From Mucilaginibacter xinganensis (lineage in GTDB: Bacteria; Bacteroidota; Bacteroidia; Sphingobacteriales; Sphingobacteriaceae): DNA of 64,000 nucleotides. The stretch's first letter is position 1; the number at the start of each line of letters is the position of its first letter. Below the pieces are notes generated by a model. That model did not search any database, was not told the origin of the DNA, and worked only from the letters and a program-made list of their open reading frames with translations. Shown piece by piece: positions 1 through 8,232 of the stretch. The translations under genes and the position numbers were made by a program. The stretch lies in assembly GCF_002257585.1 (NCBI RefSeq), contig NZ_CP022743.1, positions 5,084,001 through 5,148,000 of the forward strand, written 5' to 3'.

Positions 1-119
1 AAGCAGAAAAAGAACTGAATTATGCACCTCAATTTGATATTATCCTAAAAAATTACGATCTTCAAACGGCATGCGCAGAAGCTGAAGATTTAGTAAAGAA
101 TTTCATGACAGCTTCTTAG
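1..119 (+). CDS. gmk: Guanylate kinase, C-terminal fragment
   Basis: The reading frame opens before the window and ends at a TAG at 117-119, leaving 39 codons. The tail contains AEKELNYAPQFD followed by a helix ending in KNFMTAS. This matches the C-terminal helices of bacterial guanylate kinase (GMP + ATP to GDP + ADP, cytoplasm). The identification is supported by nadD lying next on the same strand, since gmk-nadD is a common gene order in Bacteroidota. The catalytic P-loop lies outside the window, so this rests on a short tail plus context. Confidence 0.7.
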   Translation, partial: AEKELNYAPQFDIILKNYDLQTACAEAEDLVKNFMTAS

Positions 120-202
120 TTTAAGGTTCGTACTCGTAGCCGAAACATTTTAAAACATTCAAAAGTACCATGATCCATAAACTATTAACCATGAACTAAC
201 GA

Positions 203-775
203 ATGAAAATAGGACTACTATTCGGTTCATTTAACCCCATACACGTCGGCCATTTAATTATAGCAAATTACATGGCAAATTACACCACACTCGATAAAGT
301 GTGGCTGGTGGTATCTCCCCAAAACCCTTTGAAAAAATACGGCGACCTTATTAACACGTATGACCGGCTTGAAATGGCGAAGCTGGCTACTGATAATTCA
401 ACCAACCTGGAAGTAAGCGATGTGGAACTGAAATTGCCCCAGCCATCTTACACCATTGACACCCTGGCCCACCTGAAAGAGAAATACCCGCAGCATGAGT
501 TTGCCCTCATTATGGGTTCTGACAACCTGGTATCGTTACCCAAGTGGAAGAACTATAAACTGATCCTGCGCGATTACCAGATTTATGTTTATCCCCGCCC
601 TGGCTATGAAAATACCGACTTGGCCAGCCACCCGTCAGTAACCATAACCATGACACCACTCATGGAGCTCTCCGCAACATTTATCCGCCAGTCTATCGCA
701 CAAAAAAAGAACGTGCAATATTTTGTACCCGATATTGTGCTCGACTTTATTGACAGTAAAAATTTATACCGGTAG
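203..775 (+). CDS. nadD: Nicotinate-nucleotide adenylyltransferase
   Basis: This 190-residue cytoplasmic enzyme transfers AMP from ATP to nicotinate mononucleotide, making deamido-NAD in NAD synthesis. The nucleotidyltransferase signature GSFNPIHVGH is at residues 8-17 with the HxGH ATP-binding motif. GSDNL is at about 105-109 and the second signature SATFIR at 157-162. Length fits the family (about 190-215). It sits 83 bp after gmk on the same strand, so the two may be cotranscribed. The start is the first ATG, placed directly before the Rossmann strand MKIGLLFG. Confidence 0.95.
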   Translation: MKIGLLFGSFNPIHVGHLIIANYMANYTTLDKVWLVVSPQNPLKKYGDLINTYDRLEMAKLATDNSTNLEVSDVELKLPQPSYTIDTLAHLKEKYPQHEFALIMGSDNLVSLPKWKNYKLILRDYQIYVYPRPGYENTDLASHPSVTITMTPLMELSATFIRQSIAQKKNVQYFVPDIVLDFIDSKNLYR

Positions 776-848
776 TTTGTTTGGGAAACATTGTTTCAAT
801 TAAATCTAGCTGCTCCAACTCAAACAAGCAATAACTATCTTTGCAAGC

Positions 849-1448
849 GTGAGCGAAAAAACAATTCTTAAGCTGCAATTACCTACCGACCCGCTTTGGG
901 TAAAAAACGTTGTTGAAAGCAATATCGAAGAGCTTTTAACCGACCATGCATTTTGCGAGCAAAAAGCAGCCAGCAACGCCATTACTTTAATTGTACAAAA
1001 CCCCAACCTATCGGATCTGGTGCAGGAAATGACCATGCTGGTACAGGAAGAAATGGACCATTTTAAACGGGTTCACGATATTATTTTACAACGGGGCTTT
1101 GTTTTGGGCCGCGAGCGTAAAGACAATTATGTAAACGAGCTGCGCAAATTCATTATCATAGGAGGCGGCCGCATCGTACAATTAATAGACAGGCTTTTGT
1201 TTTCGGCCATGATAGAGGCCCGCAGCTGTGAGCGCTTTAAGGTATTGTCTGAAAATATAAATGACGGGCAGCTTTCGGCATTTTATCATGAACTGATGAT
1301 CAGCGAGGCTACCCATTACGCCATGTTCATTCGCCTGGCAAAAAAATACGCAGATGGAATTGACGTTGAAAAACGCTGGACCGAATTTTTAGCTTACGAA
1401 GCACAAGTAGTAAAAAATTATGGCAAAGCTGAAATGATCCACGGGTAG
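849..1448 (+). CDS. miaE: tRNA-(ms2io6A)-hydroxylase (MiaE-like) diiron protein
   Basis: This 199-residue protein looks like the ferritin-like diiron enzyme that hydroxylates the isopentenyl group of modified A37 in tRNA. Candidate iron ligands sit in the expected four-helix pattern: E37 (CEQKA), E68 and H71 (EEMDH), E123 (EARSCERF), E153 and H156 (SEATHY). The start is a GTG at 849. No in-frame ATG lies nearby upstream, and the GTG start gives the usual family length. It lies 73 bp after nadD on the same strand. The protein is confidently in the MiaE-like family. Its substrate in this organism is inferred from that family. Confidence 0.85.
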   Translation: MSEKTILKLQLPTDPLWVKNVVESNIEELLTDHAFCEQKAASNAITLIVQNPNLSDLVQEMTMLVQEEMDHFKRVHDIILQRGFVLGRERKDNYVNELRKFIIIGGGRIVQLIDRLLFSAMIEARSCERFKVLSENINDGQLSAFYHELMISEATHYAMFIRLAKKYADGIDVEKRWTEFLAYEAQVVKNYGKAEMIHG

Positions 1449-1526
1449 TGGATGCGCAGTGCCAGCACACATAGTCACTCAATTCTATATTCCACGCGGC
1501 CTGGACGGATGAAAGGGAAACTTTGA

Positions 1527-1542
1527 CACCAACCGGTTGGTG
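1527..1542. repeat. Perfect 16-bp palindrome between convergent genes
   Basis: CACCAACCGGTTGGTG is its own reverse complement and lies in the 174-bp gap between the convergent miaE-like gene and the FAD monooxygenase gene. It is followed by GC-rich sequence rather than a T tract, so it does not look like a canonical intrinsic terminator. It could be a protein-binding site or a weak 3'-end hairpin. Confidence 0.4.
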
Positions 1543-1622
1543 CTGGTAGGAAGGCAGGAAAATACTTAATCGGCGGATGCAGACTGTGATAAAATCAGTT
1601 GCTTCGGGCTATTCTAACTATA

Positions 1623-3230
1623 CTATCGGCCTTGGGTTACACCGACTACATTCCCCATGTAATTATCCATCAGCACCATATCAATTTTATCGTTGATAAA
1701 ACCAATGTACATGTCAGGCCGAACAATAAGCGATTTACCCTGATTTTCATTTACCTCGAATGCATCAAAAATTGCCTGATTTTTGATTGATTTGGGCAGG
1801 TAGAAGAAGTTAAGCATACCCGGGTATTTTTGGCTAATCCATTTGGCCAGCGAGAACAGGTCCATTTCAGCAAGCTTGCCCAGTATAATGAGTGTAAAGC
1901 CTGGCTTGCTGCACCACTCGTGCAGGTCGGTTTCCGCCTGTTTCTTTTCGTCGAATACTTTAAAGTAAGGTAGTCTGTCACCTGCTTTTATCCGGGTAGA
2001 TTGGCTAACGTGCAGGTTAATGCTACTGTCGCGGTAATTGATCCCGATTTGCGATACCTGTTTTAAAAAAAACGCCCTGATGTTTGCGTTGCCCCAGGCC
2101 AGTTTCAATACAACAGGCATTACCCATCTTTTTATAAGGCCCGCCATCCAGCTGTCAGACATGATCATGCTAAAAACCCTATCGGTGGTACTTAACAGTC
2201 TTTTAGCCACCGGTATTCTTTCATCCGCATAGCTACTCAATATTTTAGGAGCCAGCGTTCCGTTCGCAACACCGGCTAGTTTCCAGCCCAGGTTATAGGC
2301 ATCCTGCAGGCCGGTATTCATGCCCTGTCCGCCTACCGGGGAATGGATATGCGCGGCATCGCCAATTAAAAAACAGCGCTGAGCCCTAAAGTTATCAGCC
2401 ATGCGGTGATGCAGTCTATAGGTGGTGAACCAAAAGGTCTCCGCTATATTTATGTTTAGCCCGCTCGTTTTATCCAGGCCCGGCAATATGTCATTAACGG
2501 TTAAACCTTCTTTATTGCTCAGCTCGTCGGGCAGGTTGCCCAAAGCGCGGTAGCGGTTGAGCTCCGGCATTGGAAAAAATGCAGAAAACCCCTTTTTCGC
2601 CAGATAAAGGTGGATCTTTTTATCCCGCAGTTCATCATTCGCCAGTTCAACGTCGGCCAGGTAAAAATTGTGCCCGTACGTTTCACCGTTAAAAGGGATT
2701 TGCAATTGCTTACGGACTACGCTGTGTGCCCCATCGGCGCCTACAACCCAATCGCAGGTAAGATTAGTAACGGTGTCAACCGTTTTTAATTGAACTTCAA
2801 CCCTTTCTGCGGTTTGCGTTAGTGCGGTTAACGTAGTTTCCCAATAAACCGGGCAGCAGTTAAGCGTAAGGTAATCCAGCAGCAGGCGTTCGTTTTTGCT
2901 TTGCTGGTACATCAAAACGTATGGAAAAGGCGTTTGTTCACCACCCAAATGGTCAAGTGGCAATTCGGCAACCTGGCTGCCATTATCATTAAAAATAATC
3001 CCGCCGGCCTGTTGCCCGTTTTCAATAACGCGTTCAACAACCCCCATTTGCCGGTAGATTTCCAGTGAACGCGCCTGTACAGCCAGGGCTTTTGACTCGT
3101 CGGTAGGCCCTTGTTTAATATCAATAATTATGGGTAAAACACCGTGCCGCAATAATTGGGCAGCCATCATCAGGCCGGACGGCCCCGCCCCAACTATTAA
3201 TACCCTGGTATGCGTTTCGCTGATCGTCAC
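1623..3230 (-). CDS. FAD-dependent aromatic-ring monooxygenase (PheA/TfdB type)
   Basis: This 535-residue protein belongs to the class A flavoprotein monooxygenases (FAD_binding_3 family), which use NAD(P)H and O2 to hydroxylate aromatic or polyketide-like compounds. The dinucleotide-binding motif GAGPSG is at residues 14-19. A VGADGAHS motif follows in the middle, and GDAAHIHSPVGGQGMNTG lies at about 288, where it contacts FAD. The C-terminal ~120 residues resemble the thioredoxin-like tail of phenol hydroxylase relatives. The start is GTG at 3230, immediately after the TAA of the upstream gene. The substrate is unknown, and no aromatic degradation genes lie nearby. Confidence 0.85.
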   Translation of the reverse strand: MTISETHTRVLIVGAGPSGLMMAAQLLRHGVLPIIIDIKQGPTDESKALAVQARSLEIYRQMGVVERVIENGQQAGGIIFNDNGSQVAELPLDHLGGEQTPFPYVLMYQQSKNERLLLDYLTLNCCPVYWETTLTALTQTAERVEVQLKTVDTVTNLTCDWVVGADGAHSVVRKQLQIPFNGETYGHNFYLADVELANDELRDKKIHLYLAKKGFSAFFPMPELNRYRALGNLPDELSNKEGLTVNDILPGLDKTSGLNINIAETFWFTTYRLHHRMADNFRAQRCFLIGDAAHIHSPVGGQGMNTGLQDAYNLGWKLAGVANGTLAPKILSSYADERIPVAKRLLSTTDRVFSMIMSDSWMAGLIKRWVMPVVLKLAWGNANIRAFFLKQVSQIGINYRDSSINLHVSQSTRIKAGDRLPYFKVFDEKKQAETDLHEWCSKPGFTLIILGKLAEMDLFSLAKWISQKYPGMLNFFYLPKSIKNQAIFDAFEVNENQGKSLIVRPDMYIGFINDKIDMVLMDNYMGNVVGVTQGR

Positions 3231-3944
3231 TTACAACTTATGGAAAATTAAAAATATGGTTGGCCGTTTATGCAGTTCAGGCACTTTCTTTTGCCATTCG
3301 CCTACAGTTTTGGTTTGAATAAATTCCGTCGGCGCCGTAATATCACATGCAATACATAACCTCGTTTTCGGGTTTGCTGTTTTTAAAATTTCTTCCAGCA
3401 TGGGGTTATTACGAAAAGGCGTTTCAATAAAGATCTGCGTCTGATCGTTCCGTTCCGACAAATTTTCCAATTCTTTGATCTTTTTGCTGCGTAAAACCTT
3501 ATCAATAGGCAGGTAGCCGTTAAAGGTGAAACTTTGTCCGCTAAAGCCCGAGGCCATCAGCGCCAGCAAAATTGAGCTTGGGCCAACCAGCGGCACCACT
3601 TTTATACCCATGCGGTGCGCTTTTTCAACAAGCTCCGCACCCGGGTCGGCAATACCGGGGCATCCGGCTTCGCTCATTATTCCCACATCGTTACCGGTCT
3701 GCAATCCTTTAAAAAACTCAGCGGTGCCATCTGCCCGGTTGTGTTTGCCATAATCGTGGATCAGCAGTTCGCTTTGCGGGGTTTTAAGCCCTGCTTCTTT
3801 TAAAAACCGGCGCGCGGTTTTTTCATTTTCAACAATATACTCCTTAATGCTATTGATAGTATCAACCAGGTAAGGCGTAAATGACTTAGCGGCAGCTTCG
3901 TCTGCAAGCGGCACGGGGATTAAATAAAGGGTTCCTAAAGGCAT
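3231..3944 (-). CDS. RsmI-like / tetrapyrrole-methylase-family SAM methyltransferase
   Basis: This 237-residue protein has the tetrapyrrole (corrin/porphyrin) methylase fold. The N-terminus GTLYLIPVPL corresponds to the family's first strand, and SEAGCPGIADPG at 91-102 is the SAM-binding signature, followed by VVPLVGPSS. RsmI, a member of this family, 2'-O-methylates C1402 of 16S rRNA. The N-terminus here differs from typical RsmI (no VGTPIGNL-type motif) and the RsmI C-terminal extension is absent. It may therefore be a Bacteroidota paralogue rather than RsmI itself. Its stop codon abuts the GTG start of the FAD monooxygenase, which implies cotranscription. Confidence 0.75.
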   Translation of the reverse strand: MPLGTLYLIPVPLADEAAAKSFTPYLVDTINSIKEYIVENEKTARRFLKEAGLKTPQSELLIHDYGKHNRADGTAEFFKGLQTGNDVGIMSEAGCPGIADPGAELVEKAHRMGIKVVPLVGPSSILLALMASGFSGQSFTFNGYLPIDKVLRSKKIKELENLSERNDQTQIFIETPFRNNPMLEEILKTANPKTRLCIACDITAPTEFIQTKTVGEWQKKVPELHKRPTIFLIFHKL

Positions 3945-4126
3945 ATTGCAAAATTGCTGTTTTTTGTTTAATTTACCGTGGGTTTGATTTTGGAATTATT
4001 AGCCTCACTCAGAGCGCTCTCCAAAGTAGAGGGATTCTAAAGGAAGCGCGAAGACAGCGTCCGCTCCGCAAGAGGAGATTTTGAGAGGTAATAAATGTGT
4101 TTGGTTTATATGGTAAAAATTATTTG

Positions 4127-4133
4127 AAAGGAG
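4127..4133 (+). promoter_or_regulatory. Strong Shine-Dalgarno (AAAGGAG)
   Basis: AAAGGAG lies 9 bases upstream of the ATG at 4143. Most genes in this window have no recognisable Shine-Dalgarno, as is usual in Bacteroidota, so this near-consensus site stands out. It supports the chosen start of the unknown protein at 4143. Confidence 0.6.
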
Positions 4134-4142
4134 TTTGAAATA

Positions 4143-4859
4143 ATGAAGTCATTAGGTATCAACTGGTTTATAGAAGGCTCGATAGATTTTGAGCATAAAA
4201 AATACGTACTGCTGGATTACCTGCAGCAGATTAACCGCCACTTTGACAAGAGCAAACTGTATCCAACGATTACCGACCTGATCTTCCATTTCAACAACCT
4301 GCTGTATTTTAAAAAGAACAAAACCATGCTGCAGCAGGCATTTCCGCAGCGGTTAACCAAAGCGGATATTGAAGCGGTTAAGCTAACCTATCAGAAAATT
4401 GTGGACGACGACAACTCTATGCGCGAAATTGAGCAGATCATTAGCTATGCCCTGCAAAAAATGGATCCGGCTATTCAAACCGGGAAAGAGATTTATGATT
4501 TTGTGGAAAGCCGGCTGAATATCGATCCGGTAGGTATTGTGCCGCTATTGCCCTATCATGGCTATTTCTCGCTCAGGAACGGAGGGGAACGCACCAATTT
4601 TATTTATGAGTTCCAGATCACCATTTTTGAAAATAAGGACGACAAGTATCGCGGTATTAACATTAATTATGTCGACACCTGGGAGCAGAGCATTACTAAT
4701 ACCCCTGAAGCTTTAAAACTCGACCTGATCCGCCGAAATAAACACCTGCCCAACCCTGCCGTTTATTATGTGCAAAGCGATATTACATTCCCTTTGGAAC
4801 AAACCTTATTGCCCGTTGCAAAGAGGAGCCTGGTAAAGTACATCAGCCATGCCGCCTGA
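4143..4859 (+). CDS. Conserved-type protein of unknown function, 238 aa
   Basis: I do not recognise a family. The protein is 238 residues with no signal peptide or membrane segment, so it is probably cytoplasmic. The first 60 residues look helical. A helical middle region (about 80-125) precedes a beta-rich second half with the pattern YHGYFSLRNGGERTNFIYEFQ, which resembles an antiparallel sheet. A strong Shine-Dalgarno supports the start. Coding character is good: long, strand-consistent, and ending 3 bp from the convergent hisS stop. The 198-bp upstream gap contains a degenerate CTCTCC/GAGAGG-type segment. No function is proposed. Confidence 0.75.
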   Translation: MKSLGINWFIEGSIDFEHKKYVLLDYLQQINRHFDKSKLYPTITDLIFHFNNLLYFKKNKTMLQQAFPQRLTKADIEAVKLTYQKIVDDDNSMREIEQIISYALQKMDPAIQTGKEIYDFVESRLNIDPVGIVPLLPYHGYFSLRNGGERTNFIYEFQITIFENKDDKYRGININYVDTWEQSITNTPEALKLDLIRRNKHLPNPAVYYVQSDITFPLEQTLLPVAKRSLVKYISHAA

Positions 4860-4862
4860 TGC

Positions 4863-6248
4863 TTATTTACTGATAACGGTAAGGATTTGATTTGCGGTAC
4901 ATTTTTCCTGTACCCCGGTTTGCATATTTTTAATGGTTAATAAACCGCTTTCAATTTCATCGCTGCCGATGATAATGGTGAACGGGATATTTTTGTTATT
5001 GGCGTAGTCCAGTTGTTTTTTTAGTTTGGCGCCTGCAGGGTAAAGTTCCGCATTAATCTCATTTCGGCGCAACTGCTGTAATATCGGCAGGGCAAATTGT
5101 TCACCTTCCTTATCAAAGCAACAGATCAGTAATTGGGTGGATTGGCTTGTTGCCTGGGGGAACAGATTTAGTTCGTCCATTACATCGTAGATCCTGTCTG
5201 CACCAAAGGAAATCCCCACGCCTGTTAATCCTTTTAGCCCGAACATGCCGGTAAGGTCATCATACCGGCCACCCCCGCCTATACTGCCCATGGCAACTTC
5301 ATTGGTCTTCACTTCGAAGATAGCGCCGGTATAATAGTTCAATCCTCTTGCTAAAGTTATATCAAGTTCTAATCTGGCAGTTATGAGTTGGCAACCGGCA
5401 ATATAATTGAACACCGTTTCCAGTTCATCACACCCTTTTAAGCCGGTAGCCGAATTGGCTAATGCACTGCGCAGGCTTTCCAGCTTTTCAGCGTTTGATC
5501 CTTCAAGCAGGATCACCGGCTTTATTTTTTCGATATCATCCGCAGTAAAGCCGCGATCCATCAGTTCTTTGATCACCCCATCGAGGCCAATTTTATCCAG
5601 CTTGTCAATAGCAACCGTAAGGTCAATTATATTATCAGATTTATCTATAATTTCGGCAATACCCGATAGTATTTTTCTATTGTTAATCTTTATGGTGAAA
5701 TCTTTTAATCCCAGCTTGCTTAAAGCCTCGTCATAAATCAATACAAACTCAGCCTCGTTAAGCAAACTATCAGAGCCGACCACATCGGCATCGCATTGGT
5801 AAAACTCGCGATAGCGGCCTTTCTGCGGCCTGTCTGCGCGCCAAACCGGCTGCACCTGAAACCGCTTGAAAGGGAAAGTGATCTCGTTTTGATGCTGCAC
5901 AACGTAGCGGGCGAAAGGCACTGTAAGATCATAACGAAGGGCTTTTTCGGAAATTATGGGAACCAGGTTCTTTGAATTGAATTCAAAGTTCTCTTCTTTT
6001 AGTTTTTTATTTTCAGCATCATTCCAAAAATCCCCGCTATTTAATATTTTAAACATCAGCTTATCTCCTTCGTCACCATACTTGCCGGTTAGGGTTGACA
6101 GATTTTCCATAGATGGTGTTTCTATCTGTTGATAGCCATATTTACGAAACACACCTTTAATGGTATCAAAAATAAAATTACGCTTCACCATTTCGGTGGG
6201 TGAAAAATCACGGGTGCCTTTTGGTACAGATGGTTTAATGGATGCCAT
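4863..6248 (-). CDS. hisS: Histidyl-tRNA synthetase
   Basis: This class II aminoacyl-tRNA synthetase charges tRNA-His. The N-terminal KGTRDFSP motif is typical of HisRS. Motif 2 reads WRADRPQKGRYREFYQCD, the histidine-specific region LARGLNYYTGAIFE is present, and GGGGRYDDL and GISFGADRI form the motif 3 area. An anticodon-binding domain occupies the last ~95 residues. I prefer the ATG at 6248 (461 residues, starting MASIKPSV) over the TTG nine bases upstream. The gene is convergent with the unknown gene at 4143 and divergent from the acetyltransferase gene. Confidence 0.96.
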   Translation of the reverse strand: MASIKPSVPKGTRDFSPTEMVKRNFIFDTIKGVFRKYGYQQIETPSMENLSTLTGKYGDEGDKLMFKILNSGDFWNDAENKKLKEENFEFNSKNLVPIISEKALRYDLTVPFARYVVQHQNEITFPFKRFQVQPVWRADRPQKGRYREFYQCDADVVGSDSLLNEAEFVLIYDEALSKLGLKDFTIKINNRKILSGIAEIIDKSDNIIDLTVAIDKLDKIGLDGVIKELMDRGFTADDIEKIKPVILLEGSNAEKLESLRSALANSATGLKGCDELETVFNYIAGCQLITARLELDITLARGLNYYTGAIFEVKTNEVAMGSIGGGGRYDDLTGMFGLKGLTGVGISFGADRIYDVMDELNLFPQATSQSTQLLICCFDKEGEQFALPILQQLRRNEINAELYPAGAKLKKQLDYANNKNIPFTIIIGSDEIESGLLTIKNMQTGVQEKCTANQILTVISK

Positions 6249-6370
6249 AGGGCGCAAAGATACAAAAGTAAGATTGTCTGAACCATGATTTTTAGGATTA
6301 GCGGATGGCTATGATGAAAACCCAGCTTGCCTTTAATCGCAAAATCAAAAAAAAATATATTAATCTTAGT

Positions 6371-6378
6371 TATTTTTG
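6371..6378 (+). promoter_or_regulatory. Candidate Bacteroidota -7 element (TATTTTTG)
   Basis: TATTTTTG matches TAnnTTTG and ends 4 bases before the ATG at 6383. No good -33 TTG is visible at 19-21 bp spacing, so only half of the promoter is supported. If it is used, the acetyltransferase mRNA would be nearly leaderless. Confidence 0.3.
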
Positions 6379-6382
6379 GATA

Positions 6383-6877
6383 ATGAATATCCTTACCCAA
6401 ACACCTCGTCTCATCATCAGGCGGTTCAAAGCCGCAGAAGAAGAAATGTACCTGAGCCTTTATGACGATGACCGGGTTATGCAATACCTGCCTTTCCGCA
6501 GCCGGGAGGACCATATTCAAATATTCAGGGAGCACCTTAACGCTGCACCAGCAGGCGACGTTACCGGTCGCTGGGGATTATTCAACACGGAGGATAATGA
6601 CTTTATTGGCATGTGCCTGCTGCGTTTATTTGATGATGGCAGCGACAACATTGAGTTGGGTTACGCTTTCAGGTATGAGTACTGGGGCAAAGGCATAGCT
6701 TCAGAAATGACAGATACCCTTTTATCCTGCATGCTAACAGTAAACCCGGCTGCAAAATTTGTTGCGGTAACCGATCTTGAAAACACAGCATCCCAGCGTG
6801 TGCTGGAAAAAATCGGCATGAAACGCGACGGCAATTATTTCAGAAACGGAATTGAGCTGGCGATGTTCAGGCTTTGA
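6383..6877 (+). CDS. GNAT-family N-acetyltransferase (RimJ/RimL-like)
   Basis: This 164-residue protein opens with the strand typical of the RimJ/RimL branch (TPRLIIRRF) and carries the acetyl-CoA pyrophosphate-binding region around YEYWGKGIASEM. It ends with a NTASQRVLEKIGM motif, the usual GNAT asparagine helix. It would acetylate an N-terminal or other primary amine using acetyl-CoA. The start is the ATG at 6383. An upstream in-frame ATG at 6305 would add 26 lysine-rich residues with no family match. The substrate cannot be inferred. Confidence 0.85.
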   Translation: MNILTQTPRLIIRRFKAAEEEMYLSLYDDDRVMQYLPFRSREDHIQIFREHLNAAPAGDVTGRWGLFNTEDNDFIGMCLLRLFDDGSDNIELGYAFRYEYWGKGIASEMTDTLLSCMLTVNPAAKFVAVTDLENTASQRVLEKIGMKRDGNYFRNGIELAMFRL

Positions 6878-6898
6878 ACAGCGTGTTACTAAACTATT

Positions 6899-7339
6899 TT
6901 ATCTTTCTGTAAGGCTTTTTAATATCTCCTTGCACCCTTTCTCAATCATTTGAAAAACCGGTTCAAACTGGGTATCGTCATAGTACGGATCGGGTACTAT
7001 TTTATCGCCCAGCAGTAAGCTTACCTTTTTCCTGTCTTCCTCATTGCGCGCCATTGCAAGCACATCACTTAGGTTGCTTTTATCCATCACAAAAATATGA
7101 TCATAGTAATCGAAATCACCGATCCTGAACACGCGGCAGATCTGATTGCTGATATCTATCCCGTGCTCACGGGCGGTGCGGGTTGACCGCCGGTCAGGCC
7201 CCTGGCCAACATGCCAGTTGCCTGTACCTGCAGACTCTATTTCCCAATTAAGCCCCCGCTCATTGGCCAGGTACTCCATTATGCCATGCGCCAGCGGCGA
7301 ACGGCAAATATTGCCGAGGCAAACCATTAGTAGTTTCAT
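6899..7339 (-). CDS. Low-molecular-weight protein-tyrosine phosphatase
   Basis: This 146-residue cytoplasmic phosphatase has the P-loop CLGNICRS (CX5RS, Cys7 as nucleophile) at the N-terminus and the general-acid region PDPYYD towards the C-terminus. Both are diagnostic of LMW-PTPs, which dephosphorylate tyrosine or arginine phosphates, often on exopolysaccharide kinases. No kinase or polysaccharide genes lie beside it here. It is convergent with the acetyltransferase gene (21-bp gap). A repeat-containing gap separates it from the nuclease gene upstream on the same strand. Confidence 0.93.
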   Translation of the reverse strand: MKLLMVCLGNICRSPLAHGIMEYLANERGLNWEIESAGTGNWHVGQGPDRRSTRTAREHGIDISNQICRVFRIGDFDYYDHIFVMDKSNLSDVLAMARNEEDRKKVSLLLGDKIVPDPYYDDTQFEPVFQMIEKGCKEILKSLTER

Positions 7340-7345
7340 TGTGAG

Positions 7346-7444
7346 TTAGTTGATGGAGTGAGTGGTTGATCAGGTTGACTAAGTTGAAGGCGGCTAAGTT
7401 TTTTAACTTAATCAACCATTCACTTAATCGACCTAATCAACTAA
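7346..7444. repeat. Inverted-repeat element built from GTTGAT words
   Basis: The left side has TTAGTTGAT (7346-7354) and GTGAGTGGTTGAT (7358-7370). The right side has ATCAACCATTCAC (7411-7423) and ATCAACTAA (7436-7444). The outer arms match 9/9 and the inner arms 12/13. The interior contains AAGTTTTTTAACTT. The right arm overlaps the stop codon of the nuclease gene. The 13-mer GTGAGTGGTTGAT recurs exactly at 16018-16030, which suggests a dispersed intergenic repeat that may also form a 3'-end hairpin. Confidence 0.55.
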
Positions 7445-8231
7445 ATAATTGATTCAATACCCCGGCCAGTCTGATGCCTGCCTTTAACAATTGCTTGTTC
7501 AGCGTATCAATATGGTTAAAGTTGTATTTATAATTAAGGGTGTCGCCGGGCTTTATTTCGGTGTATAATTTTTCAGCAATTTGGTTCGATTCAAATAACC
7601 ATTGAGCAATAGGTGCTTTTTGTAATTCTTTACGCTGCGCCAGCGTGGTATGGTTAATTGCGCTGGTATATTCGGTGTAACTTAACTGCTGAAAATCTAT
7701 CAGTTGAGAATCCCATATTGAATGCAGGTTTGTGGGGGTACTAAACCAATTCACTTTAAAGTCGTTCCCGCCTTTATCATCTGTATGTGCGGTATGCATG
7801 GGCTGATGAACATCCTCAATCACATGGATCAGCATCCTCAGGTAAAGCAGCTTTTTATCTTTTGCCAGGTCTTTCTTTTTTAACTCGGCAATCATAAAAG
7901 TTATTTTGGTGTAGGCATCCACACTTGTATCGTGCACCAGGTACTCCTGCATTTCAGGATAAGTATATGCCTTATCAAAATCAATAAAGTGCCAGTTATA
8001 CAGGTAACTATAGTCAGGGTCCGATTTTATAAAATCAGCCCAATTGCTGGCCATGGCTATCGACTCATCGCCGAGGATCTCTTTGATAGCTTTCCGGGCC
8101 TGTGGGGTTAAATAACTATCTGCAATCTGCCCGCAAATGCGGTGCCCCTGCGTACCCCATGCCATTGATTGCAGGGGAGCATACATCATAGCGATACCTA
8201 AAGCTAATTTTTTTAAGAAATTCATTTTCAT
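7437..8231 (-). CDS. S1/P1-family zinc-dependent nuclease, secreted
   Basis: This 264-residue single-strand-specific nuclease/3'-nucleotidase has a signal peptide ending MAW, so the mature N-terminal residue is Trp, the invariant first zinc ligand of the S1/P1 family. Other ligands are visible in order: GHRI, the Asp of SNWADF, WHFID, HVIEDVHQPMH, GGND and NLHSIWD. It should degrade extracellular or periplasmic RNA/ssDNA for phosphate and nucleosides. The start is taken at 8231, one base after the TAA of the upstream lipoprotein gene. ATG 8225 is an alternative. Tight spacing implies an operon with that lipoprotein gene. Confidence 0.92.
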   Translation of the reverse strand: MKMNFLKKLALGIAMMYAPLQSMAWGTQGHRICGQIADSYLTPQARKAIKEILGDESIAMASNWADFIKSDPDYSYLYNWHFIDFDKAYTYPEMQEYLVHDTSVDAYTKITFMIAELKKKDLAKDKKLLYLRMLIHVIEDVHQPMHTAHTDDKGGNDFKVNWFSTPTNLHSIWDSQLIDFQQLSYTEYTSAINHTTLAQRKELQKAPIAQWLFESNQIAEKLYTEIKPGDTLNYKYNFNHIDTLNKQLLKAGIRLAGVLNQLFS

Positions 8232-8232
8232 G

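Noticed and set aside
1505..1575. Cobalamin-riboswitch-like words (GGGAAAC, GAAGGCAGGAAAATAC)
   Set aside because: The diagnostic GCCACTG core is missing, the spacing is far too short, and the stretch lies between two convergent gene ends where a riboswitch would control nothing.
5407..5736. Plus-strand open frame over hisS
   Set aside because: It is antisense to a strongly supported synthetase gene, with no domain and no start context.
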